Assembly: GCA_035403355.1 (NCBI GenBank)
Contig: DAONFA010000029.1
Coordinates: 1 to 29,480 of the forward strand
Direction of reading: 5' to 3'
Source: Candidatus Cloacimonas sp.
GTDB taxonomy: Bacteria > Cloacimonadota > Cloacimonadia > Cloacimonadales > Cloacimonadaceae
Length of the DNA: 29,480 nucleotides
Positions 7,175 through 14,994 of the stretch are shown in pieces. A program made the translations under genes and the position numbers. Numbering within the stretch: the stretch's first letter is position 1; the number at the start of each line of letters is the position of its first letter. The notes beneath the pieces are model-generated. The model was not told the DNA's origin. It searched no databases and worked only from the letters and a program-made list of their open reading frames with translations.

Positions 7175-7885
7175 TCAGTCCTTCGCCTTCACTTTTCCTG
7201 TTCCGGTCATGAAGTTTTGCTTGTTTATCTTGCTTTTTTCCAGAATTATATTCCCTGTTCCAGTTTCTATCTCAGCATCTTCTATCACGCTGTTTTTTAT
7301 ACTAACAGAGCCGGTACCTGTATCTATGGAACAGTTATTGATACTGGTACTAAATACAGTAACGGAACCGGTTCCACTATCTATCTCAAGCTTATCAAAT
7401 TGGCTGTTAGATACTTCAGTTTTACCTGTCCCTGTATCTATTGAGATAGATTGATTTCCCTTTAATGAGTTTAGTTTTGTTTCCCCTGTTCCTGATTCTA
7501 TGGTCAAGTTCAGTCCTTCGGGAATGTTTCCGTTAATACTTGTTAAAGAAACTGGCTTATGGGATTTACTTTCCCAGGATATTTTTCCCTTATTCAAAAG
7601 AATAGTAGCATCTCCTGGCTCATATTCCCAATATTCTATTTTTAAGTCAGCTTGTGGTTTAGAGTATCCAATCAGGTCAACTGACAAAGTTCCGCCTTTG
7701 ATATCCAGAGAGTTATCTTCATAACCTTGGGAAATGGATACTGAATTTTCGTATTTTAGTAAAACTCCATTAACTCTTATGCCTTTCTCGCAGTTGTCTC
7801 CACATTTACTACAAATACAAGCTGTAAGCGGTAGTAGCAATACCAGGGAAAGTATTGCTCTGTGAATAAATACTACTTTTTTCAT
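7175..7885 (-). CDS. Putative lipoprotein with DUF4097-like beta-repeat domain
   Basis: 236 aa. The N-terminus is a lipoprotein signal (hydrophobic stretch then lipobox LTAC, Cys23), with three further Cys soon after (CICSKCGDNC). From about residue 125 the chain consists of ~20-residue repeats whose turns read ESGTGETKL, DTGTGKTEV, DSGTGSVTV, DTGTGSVSI, ETGTGNIIL and MTGTGKVKA. This is typical of the DUF4097/DUF2807 putative-adhesin beta-helix families. It should be anchored to a membrane facing the periplasm or exterior. RBS AAGGAGA precedes the ATG at 7885 at good spacing. The last codons and stop lie at the edge of a dispersed repeat, so the true C-terminus may have been altered. Function is unknown; scaffold or envelope stress roles in relatives are only suggestions. 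Confidence 0.8.
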   Translation of the reverse strand: MKKVVFIHRAILSLVLLLPLTACICSKCGDNCEKGIRVNGVLLKYENSVSISQGYEDNSLDIKGGTLSVDLIGYSKPQADLKIEYWEYEPGDATILLNKGKISWESKSHKPVSLTSINGNIPEGLNLTIESGTGETKLNSLKGNQSISIDTGTGKTEVSNSQFDKLEIDSGTGSVTVFSTSINNCSIDTGTGSVSIKNSVIEDAEIETGTGNIILEKSKINKQNFMTGTGKVKAKD

Positions 7886-7952
7886 CGTTTCTCCTTAAAT
7901 TATAGCTTTTTATAGTATATTAAGGTCATTTCATCAGCTATTTCCATTATTA

Positions 7953-8291
7953 TCAACGCAGCGGTTTTTTCCAGATTATTCTATCTCTATAGGTAAAACC
8001 AGCTCCTTGAAGAATTTTGGTAAAATCCGCCGTTATAGGATACTTAACTCCGTTTACTAACATATCGTCTATGTTTAAGATTAATATTCTACCTTTATCC
8101 AATACTCTATACATCTCTTTGGAAATGGTAGTCATCACTTCCAAATACTTATCATAATTAGAATAGAAACCTTCATAATCAAAAGGTGCATTAAAATAGG
8201 GAGGAGAGGTAACTATCAGCTGAATGGAGCTATCTGCCAGTTCAGGCATTAGTTCGCTGGTTCCAATTATCAGTTTATGTGTTGTTTTCAT
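7953..8291 (-). pseudogene. Truncated DNA (N4/N6-adenine or cytosine) methyltransferase
   Basis: 112 aa with an intact start (AAAGGA 6 nt upstream of ATG 8291). The catalytic motif IV appears as TSPPY (LIVTSPPYFN) near residue 30, followed by EMYRVLDKGRILILNIDD, GAGFTYRDRIIWKKP and then a stop. The order, with the catalytic motif early, is that of beta-class methyltransferases, whose SAM-binding FxGxG motif comes at the C-terminus. That half, at least 100 residues in relatives, is missing and only 67 bp separate the stop from the next gene. I judge it a 3'-truncated remnant of a restriction-modification or orphan methyltransferase, unlikely to be active. No restriction enzyme gene is adjacent. 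Confidence 0.75.
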
Positions 8292-8626
8292 TATAATCCT
8301 TTACTGAGACGATGATATTTAAAGCAGCTTAAATGTCAAGTGGCTTGAGTTCTCAGAATATTTTCTGCTAAGTTTAGTTTCCGTTTATCCTGGATAATAA
8401 ATTTAATGCACACTGTAAGCACTTCAGCTATCTGGTGGGGCAGTGACAAATTTCATTTTCTTTGAGCCCTGGTAATTCATCCTTGAAATCCATTTTGCAG
8501 GAACCGAAATTTGCAGTGTAAATAGCATCCACCATTTGCTATTTTCAGATTTTCCTTGACGATAAAACGCTTATTAAAACGGTGAAAACAAATATCTAAC
8601 TATAACATGATAAAGGAGATTCAATA
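8292..8626. other. 335-bp spacer with shared TTTTCCTTGAC promoter-like motif
   Basis: Gene-free. The only recognisable items are TTTTCCTTGAC at 8550-8560 (also found upstream of groES, the tRNA and, with one change, at 25090-25100) and the AAAGGAGA ribosome binding site for the next gene. No clear -10 at standard spacing and no riboswitch was identified. Confidence 0.5.
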
Positions 8627-9961
8627 ATGAAACGCAAAGTTATCATTATGGGCGCAGCAGGAAGGGACTTTCATAATTTCAATGTTTTCTTCCGCGATAA
8701 TAAGGATTATGAAGTTGTTGCCTTTACAGCCACTCAAATTCCCGGTATTGATGACAAAAAGTATCCGGCTGCTTTAGCAGGAAAGCTTTATCCGGAGGGA
8801 ATCAAGATTTATCCGGAAAGCGAAATTCAAAACCTGATTAAAAAGCACAATGTTGATTTGGTTGTTCTGGCATATAGTGACCTTCCTTTTGAAAGAGTAA
8901 TGCACAAGGCATCCTTAGTTAATGCCTGTGGTGCCGATTTTATGTTGATGGGAAAAAACAACACCACTATTAAGACCAGCAAACCTTTAGTTACAATATG
9001 TGCAGTCCGAACCGGTTGTGGAAAATCCCAAACCACCAGAGCGGTTGTGAAAGCTCTTAAGGCAAAAGGTCTGAAAGTTGTATCCATTCGTCATCCTATG
9101 CCTTATGGCGACCTGGTTCAGCAAAAAGTTCAGCGTTTTGCAGAATTGGAAGACCTGAAAAAGCATAATTGCACTATTGAAGAAATGGAAGAATACGAAC
9201 CGCATATTATGATGAATAGTGTTATTTATGCCGGTGTGGATTATGGAGCAATTTTACAGGAAGCAGAAAAGGAAGCCGATGTCATTGTTTGGGATGGTGG
9301 CAATAACGATATTCCGTTTTACACTTCCGATAAGGAAATTAAGATTGTTGTAGTTGATCCTCATCGTCCGGGGGACGAAATTTCCTATTATCCAGGCGAA
9401 ACAAATGTCCTTTTAGCTGATGTAATCGTTATTAATAAAATTGATAGTGCCGATCTTGATGATATTAATGAAGTTCGGGATAATGTTCGTTTCATCAATC
9501 CTAAAGCTCAAATAATTGAAGCTGCATCACCTCTTTTTGTAGATCATCCGGAAATGATTTTAGGTAAAAAGGTTTTAGTGGTGGAAGATGGACCTACTTT
9601 AACCCATGGTGAAATGACTTATGGAGCTGGAGTTATAGCTGCCGAAAAATATGGTTGTGCCGATCTTGTTGATCCTCGTCCCTGGGCTGTTGGAGAAATA
9701 AAACAGACCTACGAAAAATATCCTGATATCGGTATTTTATTGCCTGCTATGGGTTATAGCGCCAAACAAATTAAGGATTTGGAAAAGACCATCAATAACG
9801 CTGAATGCGATTCTGTGATTATTGCTACTCCGATAGACCTGCGACGTTTAATTAAAATCAATAAACCCGCTTGTCAAGTAAGCTATGAATTACAGGAAAT
9901 CGGAACTCCTACTATAGTGGATGTCTTGAAGGATTTCGGCAAAAAATCCGCTAAAAAATAA
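8627..9961 (+). CDS. Cyclic 2,3-diphosphoglycerate synthetase-like P-loop NTPase (COG2403 type)
   Basis: 444 aa. The N-terminal part resembles a Rossmann-type CoA-binding/epimerase fold (KVIIMGAAGRDFHNF). A P-loop follows near residues 125-135 (AVRTGCGKSQTT), then a Walker-B-like DVIVWDGGNNDIPFY, a nucleotide-base or metal motif VIVINKIDSAD, and a C-terminal block GPTLTHGEMTYGAG. This order is that of archaeal cyclic-2,3-diphosphoglycerate synthetase and its many bacterial relatives annotated as predicted GTPase. Archaeal members close 2,3-DPG to the cyclic compound with ATP; the bacterial substrate is not established. RBS AAAGGAGA precedes the ATG. A strong terminator follows, so it is separated from the carbamate kinase gene. 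Family assignment is solid, substrate uncertain. Confidence 0.85.
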   Translation: MKRKVIIMGAAGRDFHNFNVFFRDNKDYEVVAFTATQIPGIDDKKYPAALAGKLYPEGIKIYPESEIQNLIKKHNVDLVVLAYSDLPFERVMHKASLVNACGADFMLMGKNNTTIKTSKPLVTICAVRTGCGKSQTTRAVVKALKAKGLKVVSIRHPMPYGDLVQQKVQRFAELEDLKKHNCTIEEMEEYEPHIMMNSVIYAGVDYGAILQEAEKEADVIVWDGGNNDIPFYTSDKEIKIVVVDPHRPGDEISYYPGETNVLLADVIVINKIDSADLDDINEVRDNVRFINPKAQIIEAASPLFVDHPEMILGKKVLVVEDGPTLTHGEMTYGAGVIAAEKYGCADLVDPRPWAVGEIKQTYEKYPDIGILLPAMGYSAKQIKDLEKTINNAECDSVIIATPIDLRRLIKINKPACQVSYELQEIGTPTIVDVLKDFGKKSAKK

Positions 9962-9971
9962 CAATTTCTCT

Positions 9972-10008
9972 GAAGGAGGTGCTTTGTCACCTCCTTTCCC
10001 TTTTTTTA
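9972..10008 (+). terminator. Rho-independent terminator after the cDPGS-like gene
   Basis: The perfect 9-bp stem aaggaggtg (9973-9981) / cacctcctt (9988-9996) has a 6-nt loop and is followed by a run of T (10001-10007). It lies 11 bp after the stop codon. Confidence 0.92.
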
Positions 10009-10099
10009 CTTATAGCAGCAAAGTTAATTCTCTTAGCAACAACAACGGGAATTAACTTTTCGGCTTAAAAATAACTACTATGGATAGAGGAAAATGAAA

Positions 10100-11044
10100 A
10101 TGAATAAAACAGCAGTTTTAGCGCTTGGCGGAAATGCCATTATTAAAGCAGGGGAACAAGGAACTATAGCACAACAGTTTGCCAATACTCGCGAATCTCT
10201 TGGCGGCGTTGTAGAATTAATAAAACGCGGCTACCACTTAAGCATAACGCATGGCAACGGACCCCAAGTAGGGAATTTGCTTCGGCAACAGGAAATAGGT
10301 GAAAAGGAAGGTATTTCACCTCTGCCTTTAGGGGTATTAAATGCTGCTACAGAAGGCACAATGGGCTATATGATTGAACAAAGTTTACAGAATAAACTGC
10401 ATAAAAGCAATATCAATAAACAGGTTATCACTATCATTTCCCAGGTTGTAGTAGATAAAAATGACCCCAGTATGTTGAATCCTACAAAATTCGTTGGCAG
10501 CACCTATTATACTGCTGAGCAGGCAGAAGACATAAAAAATAAATTGGGTTGGACGCTTAAAGAGGACTCCGGAAAAGGTTTTCGTCGCGTTGTTCCTTCG
10601 CCCTATCCCATTGAGATAATTCCTGCCGCTACAATTAAAGAACTTGTAGATAAGGGTGAAATAGTTATTGCCGTAGGCGGAGGCGGAATTCCAATTTATA
10701 AAGAAGATGATGGCTCTTACGAAGGTGTGGATGCAGTTATTGATAAGGATTTTGCTTCCTCACTTTTAGCATTGGAAATTAAAGCCGATCTCTTCGTGAT
10801 TTTAACCGGTGTAGAAAAGGTTTCACTTAATTACGGCAAAGAAAATCAACGGAACTTGGATAAATTGACTGTGGAAGAAGCAAAACGCTATTATGCAGAA
10901 AAACAATTTCCTGCCGGCAGTATGGGTCCTAAAATCAAGGCAGCTATTGATTTTCTGGAACGCGGGGGCTCGGAAGTGTTAATTACTTCCATTGATAAAA
11001 TTGTAGATGCCTTTGAAGGGAAAACCGGCACCCGAATTGTATAG
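10100..11044 (+). CDS. arcC: Carbamate kinase
   Basis: About 314 aa, full length for the family. It catalyses the reversible phosphoryl transfer between carbamoyl phosphate and ADP, giving ATP, CO2 and ammonia, the last step of arginine/citrulline or purine/allantoin fermentation. Signature segments are ALGGNAIIKAGEQGT at the N-terminus, SITHGNGPQVGNLLRQQE, IIPAATIKELVDKGEIVIAVGGGGIP, DAVIDKDFASSLLA and FPAGSMGPKIKAA. Two in-frame ATGs occur (10094 and 10100); AGAGG at 10086-10090 is 3 nt from the first and 9 nt from the second, so 10100 is preferred. No ornithine carbamoyltransferase or arginine deiminase lies nearby. An amino-acid fermenting lifestyle would fit (inference). Confidence 0.96.
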   Translation: MNKTAVLALGGNAIIKAGEQGTIAQQFANTRESLGGVVELIKRGYHLSITHGNGPQVGNLLRQQEIGEKEGISPLPLGVLNAATEGTMGYMIEQSLQNKLHKSNINKQVITIISQVVVDKNDPSMLNPTKFVGSTYYTAEQAEDIKNKLGWTLKEDSGKGFRRVVPSPYPIEIIPAATIKELVDKGEIVIAVGGGGIPIYKEDDGSYEGVDAVIDKDFASSLLALEIKADLFVILTGVEKVSLNYGKENQRNLDKLTVEEAKRYYAEKQFPAGSMGPKIKAAIDFLERGGSEVLITSIDKIVDAFEGKTGTRIV

Positions 11045-11110
11045 CTGACGGTTATCCAACTTCTGCTATTGCTAATAGCAATCTCGGGTATAATGCAGTA
11101 GGCACATTCA

Positions 11111-11143
11111 TCCTTTAGCAACGAAACCGATGTTGCTAAAGGA
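11111..11143 (+). terminator. Hairpin downstream of arcC, possible terminator
   Basis: A perfect 12-bp stem (11111-11122 with 11132-11143, arms tcctttagcaac and gttgctaaagga) encloses a 9-nt loop. The downstream sequence aatttatccc has no real T-run, so it may act as a weak terminator or mRNA 3' stabiliser. A smaller hairpin tgctatt-gct-aatagca lies at 11064-11080. Confidence 0.5.
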
Positions 11144-11406
11144 ATTTATCCCTACTGTTTATAATGAGTGGGATATCTTCTCTTAATTACATCTATTTTC
11201 CCCTTATACAAAAGCAGGAATCCGGGTTAATTTCAAAACACTATAGATATCTTTATAGTGGATAGGGCATAATTGAGTAGCCAAAAGGCAAGTTATTTTA
11301 TCGTGTTTCGGGTTTATAGAAAAGGAAATAATTGCCTGCTAACGATACTCAAGTTCTTTTCCTGTAACTTCTGAACCCGCTTCCAGTTTTCTTTTAAGGT
11401 AGTCAT

Positions 11407-11468
11407 ATCATTCTCATATAATTCTCGTATCATTCTCGTATCGTTCCCGTATCAAATACGGGAATGAT
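11407..11468. repeat. 11-bp tandem repeat ending in a hairpin
   Basis: Units start at 11407, 11418, 11429 and 11440 (ATCATTCTCAT, ATAATTCTCGT, ATCATTCTCGT, ATCGTTCCCGT). The last unit forms a 13-bp stem (one G-T pair) with 11456-11468 around the loop CAA. It lies 178-240 bp upstream of the C25-protein gene. The rest of the 11144-11646 spacer shows nothing recognisable. Confidence 0.8.
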
Positions 11469-11646
11469 ATTGCAATTTCATAAGCAGTATATGGTTACAA
11501 AGATAGGATAAATTTGCAGCATACGCATTTACAGCTTGAAGAGAAAAAAAGTTAATCTACTAAATCACTTTAGCATTAAGGAAATCAGGAATTGGCTCTA
11601 ATATTGCAACATTATAGCTAAGAAGACGAAAATATAGAGGTTATAA

Positions 11647-14600
11647 ATGAAACAATCTAAATGTTTAACATTGCTATTAGTAGCCATTTTTCTGTTGCCA
11701 TTAGCAATATTTGCCAATAACGGCAGTGATAAAAATGCCTTTAGCATAATAAATTCCAGTAGTTCAGAGATAAAAATTCAATTCTCTTTACCTAAATGGC
11801 AGATTAATCAAATTGATGATAAGGGTGAAATTAGAAAACAAATAAAAGTTCAAGATACTCCCTATTTATTTATAGATGAAGAAGAAACACTCCCTGTTTT
11901 TTCTACAATGATTGCTATTCCCAATAGGGGAGGGGTGAATCTTCTTGTTTCCAATAGTTCAAAATCCACAATTAACGAATTTACCGCTGATTTTAATGAT
12001 GCTTTGATGCGAGAAAGTCAACAGGGTAGATATTCTGATGTTCTTTATCCTGCCAATAATGTTGTAATTTCAGAGCCACAGATATTGCGTGATTTCAGAG
12101 TAATAACTTTAAACATTTATCCCTTTCAATATAACCGGAATAACCGGACCCTATTTATTAGTGAAAATCTGGATATAACCCTGAATTTTGATAATCGGAC
12201 AGCTGGCAACGAACTGAGTTCGGATATTGATGTTTCTTGCAGTTTTGATAGTATTTACAAGGGGCTTATCTTAAATTATGATTCCGTAAGGCAAACCCGG
12301 AATGTTAGTTACAGGAATCCTGTGATGCTGGTTATTTATGGTAATAATGCAGATGCGATCTATCAGGCAAAGATAAATGAATATGTTACCTGGAAAAAGC
12401 AAAAGGGCTTTATTGTAAACGCTGTTAGCACCAGTGTTACCGGAACATCCAATACAAGTGTAAAAAGTTATATTCAAAATGCTTATAACAATGCATCCAC
12501 TCGTCCCGATTATATTACTTTAATTGGAGATACAGATGGAAATATTGCAGTGCCAAGTAATAGCTCTTATGTGGATTATCAATATACCTGGCTGGCGGGA
12601 AATGATAACTTGGGTGATGTGATGATTGGCAGGATTTCCGTTAATTCTACTTCTGATCTGGATGTAATTTTGGCAAAAATCATTTCTCTGGAAAAGAATA
12701 TCAGCCAGCATCCTATTGATTGGTTGAATAGAATGGTGTTAGTAGGAGATTCCAGCTCCTCAGGTATCTCAACGATTTATACAAATAGATACATTCGTGA
12801 TATTTCGGAAGAAATTAATCCTGCATATACTTATACTGAGGTCTATGGTTCCAGCCCCAGTAATACAACAACCAATAGTGCCATTAATCAAGGTGTTGCC
12901 TTTTATAACTTCCGGGGTTACATTGGAATGAATAGTTGGCCTGCCTCAATGTCTTCCTTATATAATTCCTACAAACTCTTTCATTCAGTATTTATTACCT
13001 GTAACACCGGAACTTTCTATGGTTCCTCTCAAACCTCTACTACAGAACAAGTTATTCGTTATGGAACCGCTGCATCTTTAGGAGGTGCCATAACTTCTAT
13101 TGGAATGGCTACTTCATCCACGCATACACCAATGAACAATTGTTTGGATGTAGGCATCTTTCACGGAATTTATAATTTGGGAATGAGGGATATGTCTTCT
13201 GCAATGCTTTATGCAAAGTTATACCTGAATTCTATTTACGGTATAAGCCATCCTACTCAGGCACTGGATTTTGCTGGTTTTTGTAATCTGATGGGTGATC
13301 CTACAGCTATGGTTTATGTAGGAACTCCCGGTAGTTTTACCGTTACGGCTCCGGCAACTATTCCTGCCGGCTCAACCAATGTCAGAATTGGAACAACAAA
13401 CAATAACGGAGAAAGCGTTGAAGGTGCTTATGTAACTTTAACTACAACTTCCGGTTTACAGTTAACCGGAATTACGGATGCTACCGGTTTTGCTACTATA
13501 AATCTGCCTTCCAATTTAAGTGAGAACCTGGTTTTAACAGTTGCCAAGGATGATTATATGGCATTTACTGGAACAATAACTGTAAATACAAATGGAGGAA
13601 TTGTATATGACAGTTATGTTCTGGATGATGATACAGCTACTGGAAATGGCGATGGAACACTTAATGCCGGAGAAGAAGTAAACCTCTATGTAACTGTGAA
13701 AAATACTTGTTCATCTACTTTGTTTGTTAATGGTAGGGTAACTACTACAGATTCTTATGTTAATTTGATACAATATGATCGCTTGGAATTTGGGGATATT
13801 ACTGCCGGTAATTATGGCGAAAACATTACTCCCATTGTGTTTTCCGTTTCTCCTGCCTGCCCTGATCAACATACTGCTATTTTAATTCTTACGGCTGAAG
13901 CATCTGGCAATAACTGGACTATAAACATCCCTGTAATCATTCGTAATGGTAACTTGGCAATGCAAAGCTATACTTTTGTCGGTATAACCGGTAATATTAT
14001 CACTCCGGGAGTTTCCTGTCCTTTTACTTTTTCGCTGAAAAACACAGGTATTTCTACTCTCCAAAATGTTTACGGCAATTTACAGTCGCTCAGTAATTAT
14101 ATCGTGGTTCAGGATGCTGAGGGTTATTTTGGTAATATTGCACCCAATTCTACTGTTACTAATAGTTCTAACAGTTTTACTATTTTCGCTCGGGGCAGCA
14201 GTATAAACGGAATGGTAATTCCATTGATTCTTACACTTTCTAACGCTAATGGTTATACGCAAACATTACACTTAAGCATTACCATCGGAACAACTACTGT
14301 TCACGATCCTTTAGGCCAGGATGCTTACGGATATTTTATTTATGATCAAACGGATATTGCTTATTCACTTTGCCCCACCTATCAATGGATTCCTATAGCT
14401 CCTGCTGAAGGAGGAAGTGGAACATTACTATCATTAACAGACCCTGGTAATACTTTTGATGAAGGTGATGCTACTAATGCTGTAGCTATTCAAACAGTTA
14501 ATTTACCTTTTCCCTTTACTTATTACGGCAGGCAATATACCCAGGCATCCATTTCTTCCAATGGCTTTATTGCTTTTGGTGCTACCCAAGATGCGGATTG

Positions 14601-14994
14601 GAGAAATTGGCGTTTACCTGGAGCTGGAGGACCTAACCCAATGATTGCTGCTTTCTGGGATGACCTGCAGCTGGGAACTGGAAGCGGAGTTTATACTTAT
14701 TATAATTCCACGAATCATTATTTTGTGGTGGAATGGTATAATGTAATATCGGGATTTGACAATACAACTAATGAGACCTTTCAAGCAATATTATATAATC
14801 CGGTTTATTATCCTACTATAACTAATGATGGGCAAATCAAACTGCAATATAAGGTCTTTAATAATATAGACCAGGGTAGCGGGGATACATATCCCATGGA
14901 AATTATTGCACTATTGGTATTAAAGACCACTACGGAACTGATGGACTGGAATATACCTTCAATAATTCTTATCCTACCGCGGCAAGCCCTTTGA
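11647..14994 (+). CDS. Gingipain-like peptidase C25 family protein, N-terminal part of a frameshifted gene
   Basis: 1115 codons. A signal peptide (residues ~1-23, hydrophobic, ending AIFA) is followed by a propeptide-like beta region to ~205. The C25 caspase-like domain (~224-560) contains PVMLVIYG, ITLIGDTDGN, VMIGRISV, VFITCNTGTFYG with Cys452, and NLMGDPTAMVY. The His-Gly expected about 30 residues before this Cys is replaced by Tyr425 in FYNFRGYIG. CARDB-like Ig modules with EF-hand-like loops (DDDTATGNGDG) follow, then a jelly-roll-like segment from ~890. After GDTYP (base ~14895) the frame turns into an unlikely tail ending QAL; the sense continues in frame 3 as HGNYCTIGIKDH. The gene thus probably reads through to 17663 (~2005 aa), interrupted by a one-base loss or assembly error. 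RBS AGAGG precedes the ATG. Confidence 0.85.
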   Translation: MKQSKCLTLLLVAIFLLPLAIFANNGSDKNAFSIINSSSSEIKIQFSLPKWQINQIDDKGEIRKQIKVQDTPYLFIDEEETLPVFSTMIAIPNRGGVNLLVSNSSKSTINEFTADFNDALMRESQQGRYSDVLYPANNVVISEPQILRDFRVITLNIYPFQYNRNNRTLFISENLDITLNFDNRTAGNELSSDIDVSCSFDSIYKGLILNYDSVRQTRNVSYRNPVMLVIYGNNADAIYQAKINEYVTWKKQKGFIVNAVSTSVTGTSNTSVKSYIQNAYNNASTRPDYITLIGDTDGNIAVPSNSSYVDYQYTWLAGNDNLGDVMIGRISVNSTSDLDVILAKIISLEKNISQHPIDWLNRMVLVGDSSSSGISTIYTNRYIRDISEEINPAYTYTEVYGSSPSNTTTNSAINQGVAFYNFRGYIGMNSWPASMSSLYNSYKLFHSVFITCNTGTFYGSSQTSTTEQVIRYGTAASLGGAITSIGMATSSTHTPMNNCLDVGIFHGIYNLGMRDMSSAMLYAKLYLNSIYGISHPTQALDFAGFCNLMGDPTAMVYVGTPGSFTVTAPATIPAGSTNVRIGTTNNNGESVEGAYVTLTTTSGLQLTGITDATGFATINLPSNLSENLVLTVAKDDYMAFTGTITVNTNGGIVYDSYVLDDDTATGNGDGTLNAGEEVNLYVTVKNTCSSTLFVNGRVTTTDSYVNLIQYDRLEFGDITAGNYGENITPIVFSVSPACPDQHTAILILTAEASGNNWTINIPVIIRNGNLAMQSYTFVGITGNIITPGVSCPFTFSLKNTGISTLQNVYGNLQSLSNYIVVQDAEGYFGNIAPNSTVTNSSNSFTIFARGSSINGMVIPLILTLSNANGYTQTLHLSITIGTTTVHDPLGQDAYGYFIYDQTDIAYSLCPTYQWIPIAPAEGGSGTLLSLTDPGNTFDEGDATNAVAIQTVNLPFPFTYYGRQYTQASISSNGFIAFGATQDADWRNWRLPGAGGPNPMIAAFWDDLQLGTGSGVYTYYNSTNHYFVVEWYNVISGFDNTTNETFQAILYNPVYYPTITNDGQIKLQYKVFNNIDQGSGDTYPMEIIALLVLKTTTELMDWNIPSIILILPRQAL

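Noticed and set aside
7209..7454. Plus-strand frames of 75-81 codons
   Set aside because: They are the reverse reading of the TGTG repeat region of the lipoprotein gene.
8395..8600. Possible riboswitch or attenuator before the cDPGS-like gene
   Set aside because: No conserved riboswitch core that I know, and no terminator/anti-terminator pair, could be made out.
13882..14262. Minus-strand frames inside the C25 gene
   Set aside because: Shadow frames of the Ser/Thr/Asn-rich coding strand; no start signals.
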